This document shows, piece after piece, positions 1-11,666 of a stretch of 64,000 nt of DNA. A program made the position numbers and the translations under genes. The stretch comes from Thalassia testudinum (taxonomy: Eukaryota > Streptophyta > Magnoliopsida > Alismatales > Hydrocharitaceae). The stretch covers positions 98,673,501 to 98,737,500 of the forward strand of contig JAZHRO010000014.1 in the NCBI GenBank assembly GCA_037157565.1. The letters run 5' to 3'. Below the pieces are notes generated by a model. The model saw nothing but the letters and a program-made list of their open reading frames with translations. It was not told the DNA's origin and did no database searches. How positions within the stretch are numbered: the first letter of the stretch is position 1; each line of letters begins with the position of its first letter.

Positions 1-2158
1 TTAGCCGCCCCACCGTGCCTTAGCTTTTCATCTATGCCTTCCTCTTCCTTCTTCTTCCCTGCATGCACACACCGAAGAGCAAAACCTATCCCCTACCCTC
101 CCCAGCATCTCTCTCTCTGTATATCTCTCTTCGATACGCTCTCCCAGAGCCGAGTAATCGGGTCGGACGCTTGCCTAGGTCCAAGCACACCGGTGTGGGT
201 GTGGTGCACGAGGAGTACACGGATAGGTTAGTCAGGTCGGGTGCCAGGTTCGCGGGGGAGTGTCGCGGATGAGGCGCGGTAAGTGAGGGCGAGGGACCTC
301 ACCCCTATGTGTCTCGAGGAGAATAGAACTAAACACAAAATCAATATAAGCGATGCACCTCACTCCTACTTTTCCGAGGTGGGACTAAAAGTCCCACCCA
401 CTTTGCTTGCACCTGCAGGTGAGGTTCTTCTTCCAATTGCTGCAACTGGGCACCTCACAGAGATAATTGCCTGGACAGATGAATGCGCGAGACCAACCCG
501 TGCCTTTTGGACCAGAGACCCTGGAGTGCTTCAGCCTGGAGCAAGCTTGCGAGCTCCTTCGAGTCGTCGTTAATGGCAGCGGGTGCTCAAATCTGTCACA
601 CACAAATACAGCCTGGTGGCCCCATTAAAACACATTGGAAGCTTTGCCGTCTCACGGTGAAGGTGGGACGGTAGGTGGCAGGATGCGGGGCGGCCTAGGC
701 GTGCGTGGCTAGGTCACCCTGTGGCCGTGCTTATGGGTTAGGTCGGAGGGTGTTTAGGGAGGTGTTGGTGGTCGATGGATGGGTGGAAGATGTTCAGTGG
801 TCGATTGCAGAGGTTGTGAGGTTGGTGGCGAGACGTGTGGATTGGCAGTCGAGGAGTAATTTGTGAAATAGATTGAGGGGAATTGAAGAGGGGATAGAGA
901 GGAGTAAGTCTAACCTAATTAATTGGAAAAAGGGGAAGAGATGGCGACTAGCAGTACCTGTTGTCGCCGAAGAAGAAGGTCTCTAGTGGAGGGAGACGAT
1001 GGCAACAACGGGGCTAGAGATGCTTATGCGGGTGTTGCGTGATGCGGAGGAAGATGGTGAGGGTGGCTCTGCCACTGGTATTGTTGCAGAGCGACGAGGA
1101 AGAGGAGGGAGGCTCGCCAGAGCTCGTTGGACTACTTGACCGGAGGAGAAGAAGAAGAAATTGGGGTGGATCACTGGTCAAGTCCAGCTCCAGAGGTGTG
1201 GCTGGGTTTGAGGATCCTTTTATAGATGCTGGCAGGGGCTCTTGTGCTTGGAAGACAAGCTTCCAAGTGCGCGAATCCTCGCTGGAGAAGGAAACAACTG
1301 GAGACCAAAATCTCTCATGCATTCGCATGAGAGATTGGGTGCAAATCAGAGATTAGGATCGAGCTCAGATGGAAGGGAATTCCGCAGAGAATCTCCCTTC
1401 CAAATCTTGGAGGAGTCTCTGCGGAATCAGGGAGTAATCCCCCTCCATTCCTCGCTGGAGTAGGATTTCTCCCCATTAATGGCAGAGGGACCTGTTTGTA
1501 AGAGTGGCATGGAAGGTTGGGGGATTTGTGTAATGGTTTTCAAAAGATAGGGGTTAAAATGTAATTGGGTGTACTATTTTGCAAAGTAGGTCAAGATGAC
1601 CTCCTGTTAGGTCCAAATTTTGGTGCAAACCTAATTTGGACGTAAGGAATCTAATGGTGTAGTTTGATTTTGGGTTTGACCATGTTTGACTAGACATTTT
1701 GCATAAAAACCCAAATTAGGTCAATTAATGAGCCAGGACCCCAATCTAGGTCAAAATAGGTTCCAAAGACAAATTGAAGGTTCTAAACGCTAGGGGATAT
1801 TTTTTCATGAATTTTAGAGGGTTTACTTGATTTTCATCTTGGCCAGAACCTTGTTGAATTAAGTGGATCTGCTTTAGGGTTACAGAATATCATTTAATTA
1901 CTAGACTGCACATGAACCCATTTTTGATTGAACCAACCCACTTTTTATCTTATTCTGACCATTTGAACTATGTTTTGCCTCTGATAAATCCCGTTTATTG
2001 ACTGCAATGGTAAAATTACAGTTTTAACCCTTATTTCATATTTTCTTCTCAGAACACTTATTCCTTGATTTAAGCACTTCTCCAGGTTATGTAGGAGCTC
2101 TTATTCTCTTTCTTAGGTCAAAATGAGCTAGTTAGGACTCATGATGAGGCTCTCATCA
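1..2158 (-). mobile_element. P1 3' LTR (partial)
   Basis: On the minus strand it begins TGATGAGAGCCTCATCATGAG at 2158, directly after a purine tract, and continues past position 1. It aligns with 7240-9418, the 5' LTR of the same element. The U5 end, roughly 650 nt, lies outside the window. The 5' half is AT-rich and ordinary. The part at 700-1350 is CpG-rich and throws spurious ORFs on both strands. A degenerate snRNA-type upstream element (375-386) and an AATATAA box (343-349) are 25 nt apart, as in the other LTRs of this family. Confidence 0.85.
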
Positions 2159-2170
2159 TACCCCCATGCC
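2159..2170 (-). other. P1 3' polypurine tract
   Basis: Minus strand GGCATGGGGGTA lies immediately upstream of the TGATGAG start of the 3' LTR. This is the expected position of the plus-strand primer. The same 12-mer precedes the LTR in the other elements of this window. Confidence 0.8.
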
Positions 2171-3490
2171 TAGCTTTTGCTAGTCCCTTAGCAACATTTT
2201 AAGGTTTTAACTTTTGTTCTTGACCCTGAATGTCTGTCACTAGTTATGATAAGTGCTTTTCTTCTTTTGATTAGGCCAAGAATGCTAACAATAGGCCTAG
2301 AGGTACTCAAATGCCTACCAAAATCTGGACCTGACCTGCTTTAGCCTCAATCCTCTGCAAAGGTTTTTAAGGCCCGTAGAAATTATCCTAGGGTTTGTTG
2401 GACTCTGCGGTTAAAGCACCCGTGCTTGAGACATTTTTAGCCTAGGTTCAGTTTATAGTGCATTTTTGTAAGAGAGAGATAGAAGATTCATTTGTTTGGA
2501 GAGATTTCTCTCTCTTTTCTTTTTATTTCTAGCTTCGGATTAGCTTCTCAACACGGTTTGTATCGGATTCCTCATCCCCATCATCAATCCTCAAAGGTCC
2601 CAGGCAATCGATGCTTCGTGATAGCACCGCCCATGGCAACCCCCAGAACCCTGGCTTTTGAGATTTCGAGATAATCTCGCCTATGGTGTTCTGTGGCCGA
2701 ATCCAGACCTTGGCAATCGACATTTCAAGATAATGTCGCCCATGGTATCTGAACCAACAGAGTGCTTACATGCCCCCAGTAGGATATTTAAATATCCTAA
2801 GAGACAAGCAGCAAGGAGATGATATGTTGTTTACGCATCTTCGAGGGGAATTTCCCACCTCTTCACATCGGGAACTCATCCAAATCAACTTGTGTTGATC
2901 GGCTGCTCTTAATATAGGCAACCTTTTCAGAACATTAAAACGATTTTGCGTGATTTTGATATTTATGCTCACTGAACCAGACTGTGTGTGAATTGGGGTG
3001 CTTAGGCTACCGAATCCTGCAAGCCAATGGTCAGTTAACGAGGCCGAATACTTCCTACACCTTAGACCTAATACTTAAACTTCGCATTTTCCCCAACTTC
3101 TTGAGGCTTATCCAGATCTTAGCGGATACATGAATTTTTAAGCCTAAGAGTCTAGCCCAGAAGGCCTAAGATCAATGTTCTTGCTAATCTCTTTTTGTGT
3201 CTCCTTGGCACCTTTCTTTCATTTTTCTCTTTTCTTGATGTAGTCTAGAACTGCAGTTAATTCCCTAATCTCCTACTAATGACTATCTCTTTTTCTTTTT
3301 CATTTTGTGCTCCTTTTTGTCATTTTGCTCTTTTGCTCCTCCTTATGATTATGTGGCTCACACAATTTCCTCCCTCCATTTTTTGTTCTTTTTCAATTTT
3401 TTCAATTTTTTTGTGTTTTTGACATATGTGAATTTTTTTGTGAGAATCCTTATGACTTTTTCTTGGTTATGTATGTGTGCACTTTATCAC
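2171..3490 (-). other. P1 3' noncoding region between two purine tracts
   Basis: About 1.3 kb without a credible ORF, between the internal purine tract (3491-3522) and the LTR-proximal tract. It contains a block conserved with elements L, B and H: a threefold repeat (2600-2744), a TACTGGGGGCATGTAAG motif, and an 18-nt palindrome (2781-2798, AGGATATTTAAATATCCT). In Athila elements an env-like gene can occupy this place. None is visible here. Confidence 0.7.
2600..2744 (-). repeat. Threefold imperfect repeat in P1 3' noncoding region
   Basis: Three imperfect units, 38 nt each, each contain on the minus strand CCATrGGCG followed by a TATCTCGAA-like core and a GCCAGG-like end. The same three-unit array occurs at 32446-32591, 43552-43697 and 61069-61214, so it predates the split of these elements. 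Confidence 0.7.
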
Positions 3491-3522
3491 CTCCCCCCAT
3501 GCCTAAGTTTTGTAATGTCCTC
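3491..3522 (-). other. P1 internal purine tract with GAGGACA box
   Basis: Minus strand GAGGACATTACAAAACTT is followed by AGGCATGGGGGGAG, just downstream of ORF-X. It shares the GGCATGGGGG core of the LTR-proximal purine tract 1.3 kb further on. The same box occurs at 14041, 22095, 33275, 42844 and 61797. Confidence 0.65.
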
Positions 3523-3659
3523 ATTGTAAACCGTGGGTGTGAAATAGTGTTGAGGTCAGGGACTTAGAATAGGATACATCGGGTGCGTGAACGGGTTGGA
3601 AATGACTGATGCGGATGATTTCAAGCTCTTGTTCGTGTACTAGAGGTGGGATCAACTGT

Positions 3660-5402
3660 CTACGGCTGAACTCCAGGTGAAATGGACGTGGAGTACAAAT
3701 GGATAATGAGACCAATCTCTATTTTTGGAATGACGAGTTGCCTCCCGTTAAGCGCTAAATTCAACTCCTTCAGTGAAGCGGAACATGGGGTGGAGAGGGT
3801 TGGTCCAACCAGGTGCTTGTTAAGATCAACAGGCTGATGATGTAGCCCAAACCTAATCAGTCTGGTGGGTTGATAGATGTAGATCAACAGATGCGGAACC
3901 CACCATATGTAATGTGGCTTGGATGGATATGGAAGTGAAAACTCTAGTTTAGGCTGAGTCAAATCAGCCTGGTCAGAGTAGGGTTCGGAAAAATAATCAG
4001 TGCATGGTGTGAAAACCCTACTGGGGTGATCAGAGAATGATGGATCATGTTTCTCAGTTTGATCGATACCCGATGCCCGGTATAGATGTGGAGTTGAATA
4101 ATATGCAAATGGCTCAGTGAGAGGTGAATTAGAATAGAAATTGAGTCCAGTTGAGTGTCGGGGTAGAGAATGGGTTTTGCTCGATTCTATATGTCTGGAA
4201 GAGGTGGCTTCAATGAGAATTGTGTATGAGGGCTCTTCTAGAAAGGAATGACAGGTGGTCTCATGTAGAGAGTCCTCAGAGTAGATTGGCTTGTTATAAT
4301 CAGATTCGAAATCATCGGAGTATTTGTGAAAATCAAAATCTGAATGAGATTCAAGATCATGAGTTCCACCAGAGAATAAATCATATGCTGTAGATTCAGC
4401 AGCCTGACTGGTGTATAGCCTAGATGTCCATTCTGAGCTTAAAAAGGTGTCCTTATCTGGTAGAGGCTCTGGTTCCAAGCTGATAGGACAGACCTAATTG
4501 AAACCCCACTCGTCCAACTAAGTTTCTGTATCATAAATTGGCATGACTTTCGAAAAATCGATTGGTTTCTCTGAGGATGTTGGCGAGGGATATTCATCAA
4601 ATAGAGGCCCAAAATCATATTCTTCATTGAAAAATTAATCTTCCTCATATGGGGCCTTGAAATCTTCCCAATAGGTTTCAGATCTAGATTCTGGGCTTAG
4701 GATGTGGGTTAAATCACTAGAATCTAGGTACGAATAACCTTCGAAGGTCACCTTATCAGAATAAGGGGCGGAATTTACACCCTCAAAAGGTTCAATTCTA
4801 CTCTCATTATTGCAGGAGTTTTGGGATTCTAAGCCTGGTGATTCATGGTCAAGAGTGGGCTCAACATTGTGTTCTGCAATTGGAGCTTCCCAACCTTCTT
4901 CAATATCAAGCACATTGTACTCCATCTGGGTTGGGAATCCACAACCATTTTGTGCCTCAAACCCGAGATCAGATTGATCCTCGATATTATCCCAAGATGG
5001 TTCATCCTCTGTTTGTGGCACATACGGGTATTTCTGGTCGATAATTTGTTTTAATAATTTCATTATCTCTTCCCATTTTTCAAGATCATCTTGGTGTTGC
5101 TCCCAAAGTACAGGATTTGTCAGGCATTGAAGGTATTCAAGATTGTGCAATTTTTCTATCTCAATGTATCCTGTGATGAGCATGTCTCGGGTTGATCCTT
5201 TTGTGGCTTCTGCCAATAGCACTTGGGCACAGGTTGTGATGAAGGTTGTGGTTGTTGGGACATCAACCTGAATGTTTTCTGCTAGTGTTGAGGTTTTGTC
5301 TTCTTTTTCATAGAATTTCAGGGCATCCTCAATCATCCTATCTCTCATGGATCTCTGATATTCAGGTCTCTTAAATGATAGTCCTAAGTGGTTTGGCTAC
5401 AT
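3660..5402 (-). pseudogene. ORF-X of P1 (element-specific protein, decayed)
   Basis: This is homologous to the ORF at 33505-35357. It starts at ATG 5402, which is followed directly by TAG where the relative has a glutamine codon (MQPNH). It is then open through an N-terminal part (MIEDALKFYEKEDKTST, PVLWEQHQDDLEKWEEIMKL) and a long Glu/Asp/Ser-rich middle. The frame stops at about 4635, with more stops near 4490-4530, and resumes at 4478-3660 with an aromatic C-terminus (WWVPHLLIYIYQPTRLI). There is no CCHC knuckle, protease, RT or integrase motif. Function is unknown. It takes the place of gag-pol in a non-autonomous element. It could be a captured host gene or an extreme gag derivative; I cannot tell which. 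Confidence 0.75.
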
Positions 5403-6579
5403 ATTTGGATCAAGTGGTGGAATCAAGATGTAGAATCAGAGTTTGAATCAAGATCTAGAATCAAGTTATGAAGCAATTAAATATGAATAAAGAGTCCCAC
5501 TACAAATGTATGTGTGTGCTCTAAAGAGAAAAGATGAGGGACTGGAGATGTATCTGACCCAATCGAGGCACCCAAAAATGTTGGATGATTATGGAGGTTC
5601 GGGGCGGATGATACCCCTTGATCAGAAGATCATCCACCTGAGAATTACTTGGGAAGCTAGAGAGGGAGAGTCTCGTAAAGACCCCTACATGGTAGAGCAT
5701 CCCAATGGGTTACAGGGTTTCCCCCACCCGACCTCTCTTGTCATTGAGATTCCAAGTAGACTAGAATGGGGACCTTGACCTCTTAAGTCTACTACTTTTA
5801 TTTCAAAGGTGCTTTAGGGTTTTCACTTCAACTTTAGATGTTTTGATGTTATGACCTAATTTGGAGGTTGGCTGACCCAAGGGGTCAACTTCACCTGACT
5901 TGTCCTAAATATGGTAGAATGATTCTAGGCTTGGGACCTAGAGATCACCCTGATTTGACTCCCAGTTTATTATGTCCAGGATTTTAAGATTCAAGTGCTA
6001 TTAGAGCTCAATTTTTACGGTTTATCTTGTTTAGATCTCTTCAATCAAGGGCATGGGTTGCACACTGATGCGGGAGGGTTCATTTCCTTTTAAATAGGTA
6101 CATGCGACTAGCACTCCAAAAACCCTACTGCTGAAACCCTAATTTGGTTCTATTTCCAATCCTCTTTTCTTCTTGGAAAAGGTTCTCTTTGGACATAAAA
6201 GCAAGAAATGTGTTGTCCGCGGAGATTAAGTGTGATTTCTATTAGGCACGGGAATTTTGTGGGATAGAATCTCTAAAAAATCACCTCTACTTCAATAAGT
6301 TTTGAAAAAATTTTCACAAAATTAGGAGACCTATGCCTTAAATATGGTAATTACTATAAAAAGAAGGCAATTGATGCCTAAGTTGGTTTCTTGCTTTTGT
6401 CTTTCAAGGATTAGGGGATGGTTTAAGGAAGAAAAGAGATTACCTGCCCTGGATTAGTTGACTTGCAGGAGGGATCTTCTCGTGAAATACCTTACAAGAT
6501 CACAATAAAATAAATAGGGTAAGTTAGTGTTCAATATAGTCAAAAAGAATGTAGTGACTAGTGATAAATTGCGCATTTC
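5403..6579 (-). other. P1 leader (5' untranslated region)
   Basis: The stretch between the primer-binding site and ORF-X has no credible long ORF. The part at about 5563-5790 matches the leader blocks at 35589-35819 and 36630-36860 at nucleotide level. These include the stretch around GGGTTACAGGGTTTCCCCC. The region from 5800 to 6100 is still recognisably homologous, and the rest has diverged. Position and conservation suit an RNA packaging or dimerisation region, but that is inference. Confidence 0.65.
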
Positions 6580-6597
6580 TCCCCAGCAACGACGCAA
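6580..6597 (-). other. P1 primer-binding site, tRNA-Asp type
   Basis: Minus strand TTGCGTCGTTGCTGGGGA lies three bases beyond the LTR end. The complement of the plant tRNA-Asp 3' end is TGGCGCCGTTGCCGGGGA, so three of 18 positions differ. All three differences can be explained by decay or natural variation. Confidence 0.7.
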
Positions 6598-6637
6598 AAA
6601 TGTTGCAACGCTTTGTCAGGCTTATAAGTCAGTTGCA

Positions 6638-6648
6638 TTGTAGTATAG
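6638..6648 (-). other. U5-tail segment complementary to 5' part of tRNA-Asp
   Basis: Plus strand TTGTAGTATAG equals nucleotides 5-15 of plant tRNA-Asp, so the element RNA (minus strand) could pair with the tRNA there. It lies 40 nt upstream of the primer-binding site. See the related sites at 10159, 17407, 29278, 46948, 49082 and 59116. Confidence 0.55.
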
Positions 6649-6843
6649 GTGACCAAGTGTTGACAACAAATAAAAATTTATAACTCGAAAAACCTAAGTA
6701 TCCGAGGTTGAACACAGGGAGCAAATGGAATTTATTCACTAATCTCAATAATGTAATTGAACACTTAGAATTACTCAAAATGTAAACCAGAATATAAATG
6801 CAAGAGTTTATGAATTAAATTTATAGCAAAAATAGAGGAGTTG

Positions 6844-6869
6844 GATGTCTGATTCTATGATCAGATGTC
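6844..6869 (-). repeat. LTR hairpin, GAYGTCTGAT type
   Basis: The arms GATGTCTGAT and ATCAGATGTC flank a 6-nt loop. They match the perfect GACGTCTGAT/ATCAGACGTC hairpin at 48873-48898 except for CpG-to-TpG changes in each arm. Confidence 0.55.
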
Positions 6870-7573
6870 TTAAATGATGGCCTCTTATTCTTCTCCTTGC
6901 AGCTTTCTCTTCTTCTTCTTCTTCCTTCTCTTTCTTTCTCTGATTTTCCTCTTTCCGTAGTTCTTTTTCTTCTATTCTTCTTTGACTTTGGTCGTCTACT
7001 TATTCTTCCTTGTTTCTTCCTTTCTTCTTATTTTCCTCTGTCTTTGCCCTTCCTAGCTTATTGCTTTCTTCCTTCACTTCTTCTTTTGCATAGTGCCTTT
7101 CTTCCTTCTGCTTCCTTCCTTAGCTCTACTTCCCTTAGCTTCAGCCTTGTCTTTCCTTTTTCTCTTCTGACGTTCTCTTCTTCTTCCTTTAGCCTTCCTT
7201 CCTTCTTCTTTCTTTTTGCAGCAAAGTTTGCTTAGCCATTCCACCATGCCTTAGCTTTTTAGCTATGCCTTCCTCTTCCTTCTTCTTCCCTGCACACACA
7301 CACCGAAGAGCAAAACCTATCCCTTACCCTGCCCCGCATATCTCTCTCTATATATCTCTCTTCGGAATGCTCTCCTAGAGCTGGGTAATTGGGTCGGACG
7401 CATGCCCGGGTCTAGGCGCACCGACGTGGGTGTGGTGCACGACAAGTGCACGGATATGCTAGTCGGGTCGGGTGCCAGGTCCGTGAGGGAGTGTCACGAA
7501 CGAGGCATCGTAAGTGAGGGAGAGGGACCTCACCCCTGTGTGTGTCGAGGCGAATAGAACTAAACACAAAATC

Positions 7574-7617
7574 AATATAAGCGACCCACCTCACCCGTAC
7601 TTTTCAAAGGTGGGACT
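7574..7617 (-). promoter_or_regulatory. P1 LTR promoter: degenerate USE plus TATA-like box
   Basis: Minus strand AGTCCCACCTTT (7617-7606), then 25 nt, then TTATATT (7580-7574). Intact versions at 30136-30178, 45971-46013 and 48267-48309 have AGTCCCACATCG at 24 nt from the box. Transcription would run toward U5 and the element body. Confidence 0.55.
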
Positions 7618-9418
7618 AAAAGTCACACCCGCTTCGCTCGCACCGACAAGTGAGGTTCTTCTTCCAATTGCTGCAGCTGGGCACCTCGTAGAGCTAATTG
7701 CCTGGACAGATGATTACGAGAGACGAACCCATGCCTTCTGGACTTGGGACCCTGGAGTGCTTCAGTGTGGAGCAAGCTTGCGAGCTCCTTCATGTCGTCT
7801 CACAAATATGGCCTGGTGGCCCCATTAAAACACATGGGAAGCTTCACTGTCTCACGGTGAAGGTGGGACGGTAGATGGCAGGCCGCGGGGCGGCCTAGGC
7901 GTGTGTGCCTAGGTCACCCTGTGCCGTGCTTATTGGTTAGGTCAAGGGGTGTTTAGGGAGGTGTTGGCAGTCGATGGATGGGTAGAAGATGTTCAGTGGT
8001 TGATGGCGGAGGTTGTAAGGTTGGCGGCGAGACATGTGGAGGTGTGGAGTGATGGGTGTGTCTCGCCGGAGGTTGGCCGGAGATGGGGAAGATGGCGGTG
8101 GACAGTGGCAGTCGAGGGGTAATTTGTGAAATAGATTGAGGGACATTGAAGAGGGGATGGAGAGGAGTAATTCTACCATAATTAAGTGGACGAAGGGGAA
8201 GTGATGGCGACCGACAGTACCTGCTGTCGCCAGAGAAGGTGTCCAGTGGAGGGAGACGGTGGCGACGACGGGGCTAGAGATGCTCGCGTGGGTGTTGCAC
8301 GATGCGGAGGAAGATGGTGAGGGCGGCTATGCGACTGGTATTGTGGCAGAGCGACGAGAAAGAGGAGGGAGGCTCGCCAGAGCTCGCTGGACTACTTGAC
8401 CATAGGAGAAGAAGAAGAAATTGGGGTGGATCTCTGGTCACGTCGAGCTCCAGAGGTGCGGCCGGGTTTGAGGATGCTTTTATAGATGCTGGCAGGGGCT
8501 CCTGTGCTTGGAAGACAAGCTTCAAAGCGCATGGATCCTTGCCAGAGAAGGAAGCAGTTGGAGACCCAAATCTCTCATGCATTCGCACGAGAGATTGGGT
8601 GCAAATCAAAGATTAGGATCGAGCTCAGATGGAAGTGAATTTCTCAGAGAATCTCCCTTCTAAATCTAGGAGGAGATCTCTGAGGAATTAGGGAGTACTC
8701 CCCCTCCATTCCTCGTCGGAGTAGTATTTCTCCCCATTAATGGTGGAGGGACCAATTTGTAAGAGTGGCGAGGAAGTTAGGGGGTTTTTGTAATTATTTT
8801 CAAAAGATAGGGGTTAAAATGTAATTAGGTGTACTACTTTGCAAAGTGCATCAAGTTGACCTCCTCTTTGGTCCAAATTTTGTTACAAACCTAATTTGAA
8901 CCTAAGGAAATCGATGGTGAAGTTGGATTTTATGTTTGACCACGTTTGACTAGACATTTTGCATAAAAATCCAAATTAGATCAATTAATGAGCTAGGAGC
9001 CCAATCTAGGTCAAAATAGGTTCCAAAAGCCAAATTGAAGGTTCTTAACCTTAGGGGATATTTTTCCATGAATTTAAAAGGGTTTACTTAATTTTTATCC
9101 TGACCAGAACCTTGTTGAATTAAGCGGGTCTGTTTTAGGGTTACAGAATGTCATTTAATTCCTAGACTGCACATGAACCCATTTCTGATTGAACCAACCC
9201 ACTTTTTATCTTATTCAGATCATTTGACCTATTTTTTGCTTCTGAGAAATCCTGTTTATTCACTACAATGGTAAATTGCAGTTTTAACCTTTATTTCATG
9301 TTTTCTTCCCAGAGCACTTATTCCTTGAATTAACCTCTTCTCTAGGTTATGTAAGAGCTCTTATTCTCTTTCTTAGGTCAAAATGAGCTAGTTAGGGCTC
9401 ATGATGAGGCTCTCATCA

Positions 9419-10131
9419 CCATCTCTCTTGTTAAGTCCCTCTATCTCTCCCTCTTCCCTTCCTGACCTCTTACAACCCCTTAGCCCTTTGGTTCGACCAC
9501 CAACACCACCGTCATCTCCCTCCACTCTAGCCAAGCTTCGGCAAAGGCCTCCACCCACTCCACGGCACCAAATCATATGCCAACGACCGCTGCACCTTCG
9601 CCGTGTCCTCATGACCAGAACCCCTCAAGATATTGATGGGATTGGCCTTGCACACATGCCACCACACTTGAGCCTCAATGCACTCACTTTTTGAGTTCAC
9701 CAAACTTCCTCACGCACTCCCACCGCATGCAACCACCACCAGCACATTTTCCTTCTCACGACGATCCTCCTAAGAATACAGATTGGGGCATTTATCCTAT
9801 CTTCTTTTCAGGTGACAGCTGGACCTTCACCACCGCCCTTAACGTCTCCAACCTCGGTTGTAGTCCTCCAGCCACAATCACTTAAGATAACACCCCCAGG
9901 ATTCATGGCTGAACCCCAGAACCATTCCCAGGTAGTCAATTAGAACCTATGTCCAAGCCTTCACCTCCAATTCGAGGTCTCACTGCCGACTGCTATGTTG
10001 CGATGAAGAAGCATGGGATAGTCCCACATCATAGAAGATAGAAACCACAGCAGCGCATAAGAGGGAAAAGTGACCCCTTCAGTTCACCCAAGCACACAGG
10101 GGTCGGGTCCCACTCACACCATGTTGGTAGA
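9419..10131. other. Orphan segment between two LTRs
   Basis: Lies between the P1 5' LTR and the E 3' LTR. The first half is C-rich with broken frames (9401-9885, proline/serine-rich) that I cannot match to a known protein. At 10019-10031 there is TAGTCCCACATCA, the same upstream element seen in the LTRs, followed by GGGTCGGGTCCCAC-like sequence. The last 110 bases may therefore be an LTR relic. No gene can be supported. Confidence 0.4.
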
Positions 10132-10158
10132 ATAGTAGCTCACGTTTTTGATAAAAGT

Positions 10159-10170
10159 GTCGTAGTATAG
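10159..10170 (-). other. E LTR U5-tail segment complementary to tRNA-Asp
   Basis: Plus strand GTCGTAGTATAG matches the tRNA-Asp 5' end GTCGTTGTAGTATAG with a gap of three bases. It is 28 nt from the LTR end. Confidence 0.5.
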
Positions 10171-11638
10171 TTGCGAAATATGATCCAACAAAGATATTAT
10201 TTTGTAAAAATAATGAGACTTTGAGTCCCGGTCGTTCGTCTCTGGGAGGCGTTGCTTTTACTTTTGAAATCGATCTTATCCAGCTCTACTTTATTTAGAA
10301 TTGCATATTAGTTCATGATTATTACGTATTTAAGTACGACATGCTTAGTTGCAGAATGGATAGACAATTAAGACAGGCAACTTGAATCACGCAAATATGA
10401 TAGCAATCAATAAGCTTATTGTGATTTCATAACATGGAGACAGATATATATATATATATAACCTTTTTTTTATTCATTCAGTGAGAGTGTTGTTTGCAAC
10501 AGAACTATAGATGAAAGCTTATACATAAATGCTTGAAACGGAACTCTAGCTACCAAAAAATTACTGCATACAAGAATCAATGGGGGGATTTCGCATGCAT
10601 CATTGGGAGAGAAGTTAAGACTACGCTACTAAGCAGTAATAAAAGCAGTAAATATACAAAAAGCTAAGCTACTAATCTAGTAGAAGGAAGAGCATTCGAA
10701 GGTGGTCTCCGATGGCCTTTGAGTGGTTGAGAGAAGGAGGGGTGGCCAATGGAGCTTTGGCCGACCCTTGGAGAGAGGTTGGGGAGCTGATCCAGCTTCC
10801 TGGCATGGAAATGGTGTCCTCCATGGCGGTGCTCAACTCATGGAGGTGGAGTGGAGATGGAAGTGGCTAGCCTAAGTGGAATGAATGGCAAGGAAGTGAA
10901 TGGATGCAAATGGCCACCCGTTAAGTCTTTTTGTAGACTTAAGGGAAGATCACTAGAGAATTATGGAATTCTATTGAGAGGCCTATGGTGGGAACTCATG
11001 GGAGAGTGAGAGAGAGAGGGTGGATGGTGGTTTTTAGATCCACCAAATGTGGATCTAAAAATTGAATGGCTCTTGGTTGCTATTTTTGGCAACCAAGGCA
11101 ACCACACATGGAAGAGAGTTCTAGAGAACTCTAGGCTAGGTATTTTCGTGTGGTTGGTGTGTGTGGGTGTGTGTGGGTCAAAACTTAGGTGGCTAGGTTG
11201 ATTAGGTTAGGTTCTAGTGGGTTCAGGTCAAGGTATTTCTCAAATTAGGGTTATAAACCCTAATTCACTAAGGTAAAGTGCAATTAAACTTAATACAAGC
11301 TTAATTGAGTGTGTGGAAACTTAATTGAGAGTAAAACAACTCAATTAATTTAGGTCTAGGTCAATTAGACTCTCACTGAGTCCAATTGAACAGTGTGTGC
11401 TGAGATCAGGGCTCAATTGGACTCAATGAGTCCAGTAAAATAGGCTAATGGAATTGACTAAGATCCAAGTCAATTAGGTTTAGTGAGGACCTAATTAGGT
11501 CCCTAGGGAGGTCTAGAGGTGATGTACTAGGGTTAGGACACCTTAATTTAGGTTCCTATGGGGTTGGAATTGGGTTTAGGGACATAAAGATCCAAGATCA
11601 AGGCTTAAATCTCAAAACATGAATTGGAGAGCAGTATC

Positions 11639-11666
11639 AGACATCTAATAATAGAATCAGATGTCT
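11639..11666 (-). repeat. E LTR hairpin, AGACATCT/AGATGTCT
   Basis: Eight perfectly paired bases around a 12-nt loop. A further TAT/ATA pairing follows beyond one mismatch. A second hairpin, TTGGATGTC/GACGTCCAA, is at 11760-11791. The arm sequence is the CpG-decayed form of the AGACGTCT arms in the other LTRs. Confidence 0.5.

Larger units (their letters stand above)
1..9418 (-). mobile_element. P1: non-autonomous Athila-type LTR element, 3' LTR cut by window edge
   Basis: Read on the minus strand, the order is 5' LTR (9418 to 6601), tRNA-Asp-type primer-binding site, leader, one ORF (ORF-X), 3' noncoding region, purine tract, and a 3' LTR that runs off the left edge. The two LTRs align over their whole visible length with scattered differences. 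There is no gag, protease, RT or integrase, so the element depends on another element for movement. Its leader, ORF-X and 3' noncoding region are homologous to the left arm of the inverted composite at 29270-36162, so both belong to one family. The target duplication cannot be checked because the left end is outside the window. Confidence 0.85.
6601..9418 (-). mobile_element. P1 5' LTR
   Basis: 2,818 bp on the minus strand, from TGATGAGAGCC at 9418 to GCGTTGCAACA at 6601. A primer-binding site follows. The outer boundary is sharp: similarity to the other P-type LTRs stops exactly after TCTCATCA at 9418. It contains a USE/TATA pair (7574-7617), an AGACGTC-type hairpin (6844-6869) and the U5 tail with a tRNA-Asp-complementary segment (6638-6648). 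A Phe/Leu-rich ORF at 6897-7235 is a by-product of a C/T-rich tract. Confidence 0.85.
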
